Program-made: the position numbers and the translations under genes | Part shown: positions 51,696-59,629 of the stretch, piece after piece | How the letters are laid out: the number at the start of each line of letters is the position of its first letter | How positions within the stretch are numbered: position 1 is the stretch's first letter | NCBI GenBank assembly: GCA_009911175.1 | Contig: QXWX01000017.1 | Coordinates: 1-64,000, forward strand | Direction: 5' to 3' | Origin: Lachnospiraceae bacterium | Lineage (GTDB): Bacteria; Bacillota_A; Clostridia; Lachnospirales; Lachnospiraceae | DNA length: 64,000 nt | The notes under the pieces: generated by a model | Told to the model about the DNA's origin: nothing | The model's database searches: none | What the model saw: the letters and a program-made list of their open reading frames with translations, nothing else

Positions 51696-53966
51696 TTATT
51701 TCTGTGCTTCGATCAGCTTATTCAGCCCTTCCACTACTTCTTCCTTGGAGCACAATCCAAAGGAGACCACATTCCGGATCGGCATGGACGCAACCATGGC
51801 GGTATTCATTTCATCCGTGATCGCTTCGTTTGCCTCCTCCGTGGAACCGCCGAAGAAGGCTGCCATCTTATCCGCAAGGGATTGCCCGTACTCCCTGGTC
51901 CGTTCATCCGAGAACAGCTCGCCCAGCGTCGTGTTCAGGTGGAGCTTTAGGGGCGGTTTCACGGTGGAGTTCATCTGCACGGTTTTGGTCAGGCGGATAT
52001 CCCGGGAGGACGCGCCGATCAGAATATCATATGCTCCGCTGGCCGCATACCAGTCCTTCATATCCGTGTTGTACCACGCAAAGCTTCTGTGATCCAGCGT
52101 CATCGTCACGGTCTTTGTCTCGCCCGGCTCTAGTGAAACCTTTTCGTAGCCCTTCAATTCCTTGTCGGGTCTGCGGCAGGCACCGCTGCGGTCGCGGACG
52201 TACAACTGAACGATCTCCTTTCCGGCCGTATTTCCGGTATTGGTAATGTCCACACTGACCGCCAGAGTGTCCTTGTCCGTCAGCATTTCCTTGTCCAATT
52301 TCAGATTGCTGTACGCAAATGTAGTATAGGACAGCCCGTAGCCAAAGGGGAACGCCACCGGCATTTCCTTGGTATCATAATAGCGGTATCCCACGAATAC
52401 GCCTTCATGGTAAATGGTTTTCTCTCCCTCTCCGAAATTCAGGTAGGACGGATTGTCAGAGAGCTTGTATGGAATGGTTTCGGCAAGCTTTCCGGAGGGA
52501 TTGACCTTTCCATATAACAGGTTGACCTCGGCCTCGCCCACGGCCTGGCCGCCCAGGTACGCTTCCAGCAGTCCCTTCACGCCGACAAGCCAGGGCATTT
52601 CCACCGGGGAGCCATTGTGCAGGACAACGATGGTGTTGGGCTGTACCTTTACGATCTCCGCGATCAGGCGGTTCTGGCATTCCGGAAGCCTCATGTGGGA
52701 CCGGTCATAGCCTTCCGATTCAAAGCTGTCCGGCAACCCGGCGAAGATCACGGCCTTGTCTGCCTTCTTCGCCGCTTCCACAGCCTCTGCCGCCAGCGCT
52801 TCATCATAGACATCCCGGTCCGCCGCAAATCCCTCTGCATAAGTTACGTTTCCGGAAATGCCTTCCATCCGGGAAACGGCATCCATAGCGCTGCTGACAC
52901 GGAAGCTGTTGATATGGGAGCTTCCGCCGCCCTGAAAACGCGGTTTTTTCGCAAATCCGCCGATAAACGCCACTTTTTCGTCTGCTTTGAGCGGAAGTAC
53001 GGCTTCATTTTTCAGAAGGACCATGGACTGCTCCGCGGTATGACGCGCAAAGTCGTGATCCTCCTCCATAGTAAAGGGCTGCTCCTTCTTGTTGTCCAGC
53101 CACTGGAAAGAAATACGCAGGATCCGCTCTACAGCCCGGTCCAGCACGGCCTCATCCAGCGTACCGTCCTGTACTGCTTTCACGATCTCCTGATCGTTCA
53201 CGCCTCCGGAAGAAGGCATTTCCAGCTCCAGGCCGGCTTTCAGAGCGGGCACACGCTCATTGACCGCACCCCAGTCAGACATCACATACCCCTCAAAGCC
53301 CCACTCATCCCGGAGAACGTCCGTGAGCAGCCATGGATTTTCCGAAGCGTAGGTGCCGTTGATCCGGTTATAGGAGCACATCACGGTATAGGGCTGTGAC
53401 TTCTTGACCGCCGTCTCAAATGCCGGAAAATAGATTTCCCGCAGGGTTCTTTCATCCGCCTCCGAAGAGTTGCTCATCCGATTAAATTCCTGGTTATTTG
53501 CGGCAAAATGCTTGATGGACGTGCCCACATGCTGGGACTGCACGCCGTCAATAAAGGCCGCGGCGGTCTCGCCTGCCAGGTAGGGATCCTCGGAATAATA
53601 TTCGAAGTTCCGGCCGCACAGCGGAGAACGCTTGATGTTCACGGCAGGTCCCAGAACTACCGATACGTCTGTGGCCTGGGCCTCCCTTCCGATGGTCTCG
53701 CCCAGCTTTGTCATCAGTTCCCGGTCAAAGGAGCAGGCGGAGAGGCAGGCAGGCGGAAAGCAGACCGCCTTGATGCTGTCGTTGATGCCGAGATGGCCGC
53801 CCTTGTCATCCTGCTTACGCAGTCCGTGAGGGCCGTCGCTGACCATAACGCTGGGAATCCCCAGCCGGTCCACATTTTTGAGATGCCAGAAGTCAAGACC
53901 GGAGCACATGCCGGCTTTCTCCTCAAGAGTCATTTGGGAAATCAGTTCTTTGAGATTGCGTTCCAT
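51696..53966 (-). CDS. GH3 beta-glucosidase-type glycosidase
   Basis: A 756-residue cytoplasmic GH3 enzyme. The N-terminal barrel has SDGPHGLR, VGTSIKHFAANNQE and the nucleophile D231 in YVMSDWGAV. The GH3 C domain (about 310-560) contains the GGGSSHIN loop, and a fibronectin-type III-like domain follows (about 590-660), then an extra 90-residue tail. Likely substrates are aryl or gluco-oligosaccharide beta-glucosides. GGAG precedes the ATG. An AraC regulator is divergent and probably controls it. Confidence 0.94.
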   Translation of the reverse strand: MERNLKELISQMTLEEKAGMCSGLDFWHLKNVDRLGIPSVMVSDGPHGLRKQDDKGGHLGINDSIKAVCFPPACLSACSFDRELMTKLGETIGREAQATDVSVVLGPAVNIKRSPLCGRNFEYYSEDPYLAGETAAAFIDGVQSQHVGTSIKHFAANNQEFNRMSNSSEADERTLREIYFPAFETAVKKSQPYTVMCSYNRINGTYASENPWLLTDVLRDEWGFEGYVMSDWGAVNERVPALKAGLELEMPSSGGVNDQEIVKAVQDGTLDEAVLDRAVERILRISFQWLDNKKEQPFTMEEDHDFARHTAEQSMVLLKNEAVLPLKADEKVAFIGGFAKKPRFQGGGSSHINSFRVSSAMDAVSRMEGISGNVTYAEGFAADRDVYDEALAAEAVEAAKKADKAVIFAGLPDSFESEGYDRSHMRLPECQNRLIAEIVKVQPNTIVVLHNGSPVEMPWLVGVKGLLEAYLGGQAVGEAEVNLLYGKVNPSGKLAETIPYKLSDNPSYLNFGEGEKTIYHEGVFVGYRYYDTKEMPVAFPFGYGLSYTTFAYSNLKLDKEMLTDKDTLAVSVDITNTGNTAGKEIVQLYVRDRSGACRRPDKELKGYEKVSLEPGETKTVTMTLDHRSFAWYNTDMKDWYAASGAYDILIGASSRDIRLTKTVQMNSTVKPPLKLHLNTTLGELFSDERTREYGQSLADKMAAFFGGSTEEANEAITDEMNTAMVASMPIRNVVSFGLCSKEEVVEGLNKLIEAQK

Positions 53967-54012
53967 GAAATGTACACTCCTTTTTCATAATAATTTCTTT
54001 GCGGCAAGCGCG

Positions 54013-54045
54013 ATACTCACTGCGTATTTCATCAGACGCGAGTAT
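54013..54045. repeat. Dispersed palindrome family A, copy 3
   Basis: ATACTCACTGCG ... ACGCGAGTAT with the conserved ATTTCATC centre. About five differences from copy 1, some in matching stem positions. Confidence 0.7.
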
Positions 54046-54108
54046 GGAACCGCAGCCTTTGTAAGTTACTGTAAGCCCCTGGTCAGGGTGCAAACAGCAG
54101 GCTTTGTA

Positions 54109-54145
54109 GTTACAGAGCACGCCTGGTCAAGGTGTGCCCTGTAAC
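54109..54145. repeat. Dispersed palindrome family C, copy 2
   Basis: GTTACAGAGCACGCC, TGGTCAA, GGTGTGCCCTGTAAC. A partial copy (GTTACTGTAAGCCCCTGGTC) lies just before it at about 54065. Both are in the 372-bp gap 53967-54338. Confidence 0.85.
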
Positions 54146-54184
54146 CCTTTGTAAAAAAAGAATAGCATGACCGAAAAGAAAAAT

Positions 54185-54220
54185 ATAGCAATATCTTGTG
54201 AATTATAGTAAAATCTTGTT
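54185..54220. promoter_or_regulatory. Direct-repeat operator between the GH3 and AraC genes
   Basis: ATAGCAATATCTTGTG (54185-54200) and ATAGTAAAATCTTGTT (54205-54220) agree at 13 of 16 bases with a 20-base period. Two direct half-sites about two helical turns apart are typical of AraC-type binding. A TTGTGA/TTATTA-like promoter overlaps them. Confidence 0.6.
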
Positions 54221-54291
54221 ATTATATACATGACAGCAAAAATGGAATGGCCAAATGCCCTGCAGAGGGGCACAAGACACTGCAAAATAAT

Positions 54292-54322
54292 AAGGAACTG
54301 TGAAAAATAACTTTTACAGTTC
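54292..54322. repeat. Short hairpin, possible family E remnant
   Basis: AGGAACTGT and ACAGTTCT enclose GAAAAATAACTTTT. It resembles the ends of the family E hairpins and sits just before the AraC ribosome-binding site, where it could affect translation. Confidence 0.45.
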
Positions 54323-54338
54323 TGAGCGGAGGTACTCT

Positions 54339-55082
54339 ATGAAAAAGGACGCAAGCATTGAGATCACACGGGAACACGGTCTGTTTCAGCGGCGTGAGGA
54401 AGCGCAGCCACACATGTCCTATGCGCATGAAAAGATCCGATACCGGGTCATCACGGAAGGACGCATTGAGGAAGTCGAGGGTGCGCTGCAGGTCCCGCCG
54501 GACGGAACGGAGGGGATCCTTTCGGACAATGAAACGCGCCATCAGAAAAACATGCTGATCACGGCAGTCACCATGTTTACCCGGGCCGCGATCGACGGCG
54601 GACTGCCGGAGGAGCTTGCATATGCCATGAGCGACAGCTATATACAGAATGGGGAAAAGTGCGCCTGCACCCGGGAGGTACACCAGCTTTATATGCGTGC
54701 CTTTCGGGAATTTACCCAGGCGGTGGCAGAAAAGGGAAAACGGCATTACAGCGCAAAAATGGAAGCCGTGATGCATTATGTCCATATACATCTGCACGAA
54801 GCGATCACATTGGAAAAGGCAGCGGAGGCAGTGGGGCTTAGCGCCTGCCATCTGTCACGGGTGTTCCGGCAGGAGACAGGCATGTCCCTGGTAGACTATG
54901 TACAAAAAGAACGGGTAGAGGCAGCACGGCATATGCTGATCTATTCGGATTTTACATTGGCCGTCATCAGCGAATATCTGAACTTCTCTACCCAGAGTTA
55001 TTTTATCAAGATTTTTAAGAAGCATACCGGAATGACTCCGGCGCAGTATCGGAGATATTATCGGGAGGAGGAAAGTTGGTGA
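54339..55082 (+). CDS. AraC-family transcriptional regulator
   Basis: About 247 residues. The C-terminal 100 residues carry two HTH motifs: LEKAAEAVGLSACHLSRVFRQ and LAVISEYLNFSTQSYFIKIF, ending GMTPAQYRRYY. The N-terminal domain has no clear cupin signature and includes a four-helix-like stretch with conserved Cys (SYIQNGEKCACTREV). GGAGG precedes the ATG at 54339. Divergent from GH3 with direct-repeat operators between, so it probably activates that gene. Confidence 0.92.
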   Translation: MKKDASIEITREHGLFQRREEAQPHMSYAHEKIRYRVITEGRIEEVEGALQVPPDGTEGILSDNETRHQKNMLITAVTMFTRAAIDGGLPEELAYAMSDSYIQNGEKCACTREVHQLYMRAFREFTQAVAEKGKRHYSAKMEAVMHYVHIHLHEAITLEKAAEAVGLSACHLSRVFRQETGMSLVDYVQKERVEAARHMLIYSDFTLAVISEYLNFSTQSYFIKIFKKHTGMTPAQYRRYYREEESW

Positions 55083-55092
55083 GAAAGGCTGG

Positions 55093-55734
55093 TCAGGCTG
55101 TAAATCTCGGCCTGACAGGATGCCGGATCACTGTCCGAAGTTTTTCCTCCGCCGCCCTCCGGGGATCGCTGAGATAGATCTCATGGTGGAATCTTGACTC
55201 CGACAGATCCAGTCCGTATCCATTTTCCGCCGCATATTCATCCATCCTCCGGATCGTCTCCGGCTCATGGTCATAGCTGCCGATATGCATGCACTGGACG
55301 CATACCCCGTCTCCGTAGGTAAAAAACTCCGCTTTCGAAAAATCTGTTTTCTTTTTTGCGGACGCTTCCTCCACGGCCCAGTCAAAATCTTCTTTTTTCA
55401 CGAAATCCGGAAGCCGTATCATGGAAATCCATTGAAAATCTTCTTTGCGGGAATAGTCGATCCCGTCTGTGCCCTCCTGCCACCAGAGCCCTTCCAGCGG
55501 CGGCACCACATAGGAAAAGTATCCGTCGATCTGATGCGTCCCCTTATAACTCATTTTAATGGTAAACGCGATTCCATACAGCAGATTCATCGCGGCCTTA
55601 TACTCCCCGTCCGGTTCATTGGGATTGCCCCTGCCCCGTACCGCTACATAGTTCATCTCCGGAATCTCAATGATCCCCGGCTTTTTGGGGGGAAGGTAAA
55701 ATTCTTTATATTCTTTTTTGTAGTCAAACGGCAT
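55093..55734 (-). CDS. GyrI-like small-molecule-binding protein
   Basis: A 213-residue protein of the GyrI-like/SOUL-related fold, starting FDYKKEYKEFYLPPKKPGII and containing NYVAVRGRGNPNEPDGEYKA and CMHIGSYDHEPETI. These proteins bind small hydrophobic molecules; some are hydrolases. Last gene of the WYL-TfoX-GyrI operon. AAAGGAGAGG precedes the ATG. Confidence 0.88.
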   Translation of the reverse strand: MPFDYKKEYKEFYLPPKKPGIIEIPEMNYVAVRGRGNPNEPDGEYKAAMNLLYGIAFTIKMSYKGTHQIDGYFSYVVPPLEGLWWQEGTDGIDYSRKEDFQWISMIRLPDFVKKEDFDWAVEEASAKKKTDFSKAEFFTYGDGVCVQCMHIGSYDHEPETIRRMDEYAAENGYGLDLSESRFHHEIYLSDPRRAAEEKLRTVIRHPVRPRFTA

Positions 55735-55813
55735 AGATCTTCCTCTCCTTTCGTTCTATGTTAGACAAAACGGCAGATTGTTCTAGCGCTCCGTACATCA
55801 TTCAGATATTCGC

Positions 55814-56143
55814 TCACGCTTTCGTTTTTTTCTTCTTCGGCTTCGGCATGGGCAGCTCCCTGCATGTCTCTGTTACAAATTCTGCCAGAAATCCTTTGTC
55901 GTCCAGTTCTTCGATCAGGAAATGCGGCTTTGCCCCTTCATAAGGCGAACCGGTTTCCATCTCCGGCGCCAGGCGTTTCCCCGCCTCTGTCATTTTCACA
56001 AAAAACTGGTCGTCACAGATACAGCCAAAAAATTTCCCATCACAATATAATCCATATTCCCCAAACATTTTCCGATAACTGATCGTCCCCGCGTCGGAAA
56101 GCTGGTCCGCCGCATATTGTACAAATTCCAGACTGCTTGCCAT
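55814..56143 (-). CDS. TfoX N-terminal-domain protein
   Basis: A 109-residue TfoX_N protein: SLEFVQYAADQLSDAG, ISYRKMFGEYGLYCDGKFFG and KPHFLIEELDD, with a Lys-rich end. Alone, this domain is of unclear function; full TfoX activates competence in gammaproteobacteria. Second gene of the WYL operon. Confidence 0.92.
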   Translation of the reverse strand: MASSLEFVQYAADQLSDAGTISYRKMFGEYGLYCDGKFFGCICDDQFFVKMTEAGKRLAPEMETGSPYEGAKPHFLIEELDDKGFLAEFVTETCRELPMPKPKKKKTKA

Positions 56144-56174
56144 TGTTCATCATCCTTTCTTAATACCATGCATA

Positions 56175-57083
56175 TTATTGCGCATATCGTTTCCGCATAG
56201 ATTCGATCATCTCCCGCAGCTCCTTCCGGATATTCTCCGGTTCCAGCAATTCCACCCGGTCACCGAAGGTCAGAAGCCAGCTGATCAGATTGTCCTGATC
56301 CGTGTAATCCGCATGGAACAGCAGTTTTCCGTCCTCCTGCTCTTCGAAGCAGTCCAGACCGAATTCCTCCACCAGCCGCCATTTGCACTCCGGCTCAAAG
56401 ACCGCTTTTACCCGGATGCCGCCCGGAAAGATCCGTTCATTTTTCAGATCCGGCAGAGGCACCTTCCGTGGCTCAAAGCCTGCTCCGGACAGCCTCAACT
56501 CCGCCATGCGGTTCAGCTTGAACAGTCGGAAATCCCGGCACGAGGTACACCATCCCCAGACGTACCAGCTGGACCAGCGGAAGATCAGATAATAGCTTTC
56601 GATCCGCCTTCTCCCCTCTTTCTTCGGTGAAAAATAGAGAAATTCCAGTTCCTGCCTGCCGTCGATCGCCGCCCGGATGATCTCGATCTTGGGCGCCAGA
56701 TCCGCCTTATACCAGGAAGACAGGTCGATCAGGACAGACTGGTTTCCCGCCATAAAATCCGACCCGCCCGCGGAAAGCTTTTCCATCAAAAGGCCATACT
56801 GGTTCGTACCGCTGACACTGTCCAGACTTCGAAGCCCGGCCAGGATGTCCTGCATTTCCCGGGTCGTGAAGACGGTCCGGTCCACTTTATAATTTTCCAT
56901 AATGGAGATCCCGCCGCCGGCTCCCGGCATGGTCACGATCGGGATCCCGGCCCTGCACAGATCTTCAATGTCCCGGTTGATCGTCCTTCTGGACACCTCG
57001 AACCGCTCCGCAAGGCAGGGGGCGGTCACCATGTCCTGCTGCAGCAGGACGGATAAAATTCCAATCAGTCGGTCAATCTTCAT
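56175..57083 (-). CDS. WYL-domain (YafY-type) transcriptional regulator
   Basis: About 302 residues. N-terminal HTH (LAERFEVSRRTINRDIEDL), middle WYL domain (FLYFSPKKEGRRRIESYYLI then RWSSWYVWGWC) and C-terminal WCX domain. WYL domains sense nucleic-acid or small ligands and often occur near defence or stress genes. Start at 57083 after AAAGGAG. First gene of the operon with the TfoX and GyrI proteins, whose expression it probably controls. Confidence 0.92.
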   Translation of the reverse strand: MKIDRLIGILSVLLQQDMVTAPCLAERFEVSRRTINRDIEDLCRAGIPIVTMPGAGGGISIMENYKVDRTVFTTREMQDILAGLRSLDSVSGTNQYGLLMEKLSAGGSDFMAGNQSVLIDLSSWYKADLAPKIEIIRAAIDGRQELEFLYFSPKKEGRRRIESYYLIFRWSSWYVWGWCTSCRDFRLFKLNRMAELRLSGAGFEPRKVPLPDLKNERIFPGGIRVKAVFEPECKWRLVEEFGLDCFEEQEDGKLLFHADYTDQDNLISWLLTFGDRVELLEPENIRKELREMIESMRKRYAQ

Positions 57084-57106
57084 ATGCGCTCCTTTGAAAA
57101 ACGGTA

Positions 57107-57215
57107 TCATTTGTCACCAATTTCCGGCAGGAAATTGATGACCTGCTTGCGCTTCAGCACAATTCATTTTAATTTGTCACCAATTTTCATCTGGAAATTG
57201 ATGACCTGCCAGCGT
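57107..57215. repeat. Dispersed element family F, second locus
   Basis: Two diverged units (about 57107-57165 and 57166-57215), each with GTCACCAATTT and AAATTGATGACCTGC arms, joined by CAATTCATTTTAATTTGTC. Same family as 49736-49877, here just upstream of the WYL operon start. Confidence 0.88.
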
Positions 57216-57250
57216 CTCAATTATAACACAGGAAACAGGACAGCTGTATG

Positions 57251-58501
57251 TCATGTTTCAAATGAAATATGATTCCGGAATGCTACCTTTTTCTCCCCTT
57301 TTCGTATTTCCCCGATCTCATAGCAGTCGTGATATTGTTTCATCTGCTCCGCAATTTCCCGCGCATGCTCCTGATCCACTACCAGCAGAAGCCCGGCTCC
57401 GCAGTTGAACGTGGAAAGCATTTCCTGTTCTTCTATATTACCGGCATTTTTAATATAGGTAAATATGGGCAGTGTTTTTAACTGCCGCAGGTCAATTTCC
57501 GCGCACAGCCCGTCTGGGATGATCCTGCACAGGTTCCCCTCAATGCCGCCCCCGGTAATATGCGCCATGCCACGGACTCCATTCCCCCGGGTCACCGTTT
57601 TGATCGCCCGGTAGTACGGCGTATGAGGCTTCATGATCTGCTCAATGAATGTCTCGCCTTCTATCCTCTCCAGCTTGATCCGGGGAATTTTTTCCATTAA
57701 GAAACGGATCAGCGTATAGCCGTTGGTATGGAGACCGTTGGAGGCCGCTGCCAGAACCTTATCTCCTTCCCGAATCCCTGACCCGTCAATGATCCGGCCT
57801 CTGGGTACGATCCCGGCAATGCTTGATGTCAGGATATACAGCCCCGGATTTACCACCTCCGGCTGGATGGACGTTTCACCGCCCACCAGGTCGCATTCAT
57901 TTTCCCGGCAGGCCTCGGAAATCCCCTTCACAAATGCTTTCATCGTCTCCTTTTCCGCCTTTCCGCATACGATCGTATCCAGCACCGCAAGAGGCTTCGC
58001 GCCCATTACGGCGATATCATTTACCAGGTGGTTGATCATGTCATGGCAAATGGATTCCACGTATCCGTATTCCATGGCCAGCTTCTGCTTGGAACCCGGC
58101 TCCTCGGACTTCAGGACCAGTACCGGATCCTCAATGCCCGGAAATCCGATGTCGTACAGGGACGCAAAAGGACCGAGACCGTTGAGCACGCGCGGGTTCT
58201 CCGTTGTCAGATACACAGCCATCTCCCTTTTCATGGCATCGGTATAGGAAATGTCCACCCCGGCTTTGCTGTAGGAAAAGCTCTCGCTGTTTTTCTCCCG
58301 GCCCTGAAGGATCTCATCCACTGAGGTGTGCAGCAATCCGGCCAATTCCACCAGGATCTCCACATTCGGCAGCGTACCGTTTTCCCACTTAGAAACAGCC
58401 TGAAAAGATACGTTGAGCCTGGCGGCGATCTCCGCCTGTGTCATGCCGAGCCGCTTTCTTTTGCTTGTGATGAAATCGGCTATTTTTTTATTGTCCAGCA
58501 T
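57251..58501 (-). CDS. XRE helix-turn-helix fused to a PurM-like (AIR synthase) domain
   Basis: About 416 residues. Residues 7-62 are an XRE HTH (LGMTQAEIAARLNVSFQAVS, then NVEILVELAGLLHTSVDEIL). Residues about 76-412 follow PurM from end to end: YSKAGVDISYTDAM, NDIAVMGAKPLAVLD, DLVGGETS, SNGLHTNGYTLIR, MAHITGGGIEGNL and TFNCGAGLLLVVD. One key loop differs: PurM's TDGVGTK reads SEEPGSKQK (132-140), and GIGGFGG reads GLGPFASLY. The reaction (FGAM to AIR) may thus be lost and the domain used to sense a purine intermediate or ATP. GGAGGT precedes the ATG at 58501. No purine gene is nearby. Confidence 0.88.
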   Translation of the reverse strand: MLDNKKIADFITSKRKRLGMTQAEIAARLNVSFQAVSKWENGTLPNVEILVELAGLLHTSVDEILQGREKNSESFSYSKAGVDISYTDAMKREMAVYLTTENPRVLNGLGPFASLYDIGFPGIEDPVLVLKSEEPGSKQKLAMEYGYVESICHDMINHLVNDIAVMGAKPLAVLDTIVCGKAEKETMKAFVKGISEACRENECDLVGGETSIQPEVVNPGLYILTSSIAGIVPRGRIIDGSGIREGDKVLAAASNGLHTNGYTLIRFLMEKIPRIKLERIEGETFIEQIMKPHTPYYRAIKTVTRGNGVRGMAHITGGGIEGNLCRIIPDGLCAEIDLRQLKTLPIFTYIKNAGNIEEQEMLSTFNCGAGLLLVVDQEHAREIAEQMKQYHDCYEIGEIRKGEKKVAFRNHISFET

Positions 58502-58651
58502 AGTTTGACCTCCGATCATAATTTTTTACAGTTGTGAATTGAAGCTAATCCTGCAGTGATTACGAAAAATCACTTTCATCTTAACCCCAACGGAAGCCCG
58601 TCCGCAATCACTAAATATTTGATATCTGGGGGAAAATTCAACCCGGAGTTG

Positions 58652-58673
58652 ATTTGTGTGCATCTGCACAAAT
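58652..58673. promoter_or_regulatory. Palindromic site upstream of the SDR-OYE operon
   Basis: ATTTGTGTGCA and TGCACAAAT form an imperfect palindrome of about 22 bases, roughly 160 bases before the SDR start. A TATAAT (in CATATAATAAAG, about 58725) could be the -10. This is in the 331-bp gap 58502-58832 between divergent genes, so either gene could be controlled; no other gene is seen in the gap. Confidence 0.45.
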
Positions 58674-58832
58674 ACATATGGTTGATTTAGTAAAAACGCC
58701 TAATGAATAATCCCTCCGTACATCATATAATAAAGATAAAATGAAGGTATTTTACAGCGCAGGAGCCTGCGTGGGACAGGATTTTGCATGGAATGTAACG
58801 TACCGGAGAAAATGTGAAAAGGAGTGAAAAAA

Positions 58833-59597
58833 ATGTCAGTTTGTTTTGATCTGTCAGGAAAAACCGCATTGGTAACAGGAGCCTCCTCCGGCTTGGGCGC
58901 GCAGATGGCGCGCGGGCTAGCAGAGCAGGGAGCGGATGTCGTAATCCTCGCAAGGCGTCTGGAGCGCCTGGAATCCCTTGCGGGCGAAATTCAGGGATTG
59001 GGAAGAAAATGCCTCCCTCTGAAATGTGACGTAACGGATGAAGAGAGTATTAAAAAAGCCGTAGACAAAACGGAAGCCGAGTTTGGAACGGTTGAAATCC
59101 TCGTAAACTGCGCAGGTGTATGTGAGTATTCCGCAGGAATCCATGACCACACAACTGCGCAATGGGATAAAGTGCTGGATACGGATCTCAAGGCCGTATT
59201 CCTGATGACCCGCGAAGTCAGCCGCTTAATGATGAAGCAAAATTATGGACGTGTCATCAATATCGCGTCTGTAGGGGCGATCCAGGCAGGACCAAGCCAG
59301 ATCGGATATTTTGCCGCAAAGGGCGGTGTCATGAACCTGACGAAAGCTATGGCTGCAGATATGGCGCCTTACAATGTCCTGGTAAATGCCATTGCGCCAG
59401 GCGTATTCCGGACAGAGATGACGGAGGGCGCAATTGATTCCGAGGGCTCGCAGGTATTGAAAAACCGCTGCTGTATGAAGCGGTTCGGCGAGGAAGGAGA
59501 ACTGAACGGCGCGTTGATCTACTTTGCTTCGGATGCCTGTACCTATACGACCGGGCAGACACTCTTTGTTGACGGCGGGATGACATCTATGCTCTAA
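58833..59597 (+). CDS. Short-chain dehydrogenase/reductase
   Basis: About 254 residues, a classical SDR. The NAD(P) site is TGASSGLG (15-22), NCAG follows, and the catalytic set is S146, Y159 and K163 (YFAAK). The C terminus DGGMTSML is typical. It acts on a hydroxyl or keto group of an unknown substrate. AAAAGGAG precedes the ATG at 58833. Co-oriented with the OYE gene, 32 bases apart; together they could oxidise an alcohol and reduce a conjugated double bond. Confidence 0.93.
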   Translation: MSVCFDLSGKTALVTGASSGLGAQMARGLAEQGADVVILARRLERLESLAGEIQGLGRKCLPLKCDVTDEESIKKAVDKTEAEFGTVEILVNCAGVCEYSAGIHDHTTAQWDKVLDTDLKAVFLMTREVSRLMMKQNYGRVINIASVGAIQAGPSQIGYFAAKGGVMNLTKAMAADMAPYNVLVNAIAPGVFRTEMTEGAIDSEGSQVLKNRCCMKRFGEEGELNGALIYFASDACTYTTGQTLFVDGGMTSML

Positions 59598-59629
59598 AGA
59601 CCGCTATTTGAAAAGAAGGAGGACAAATC

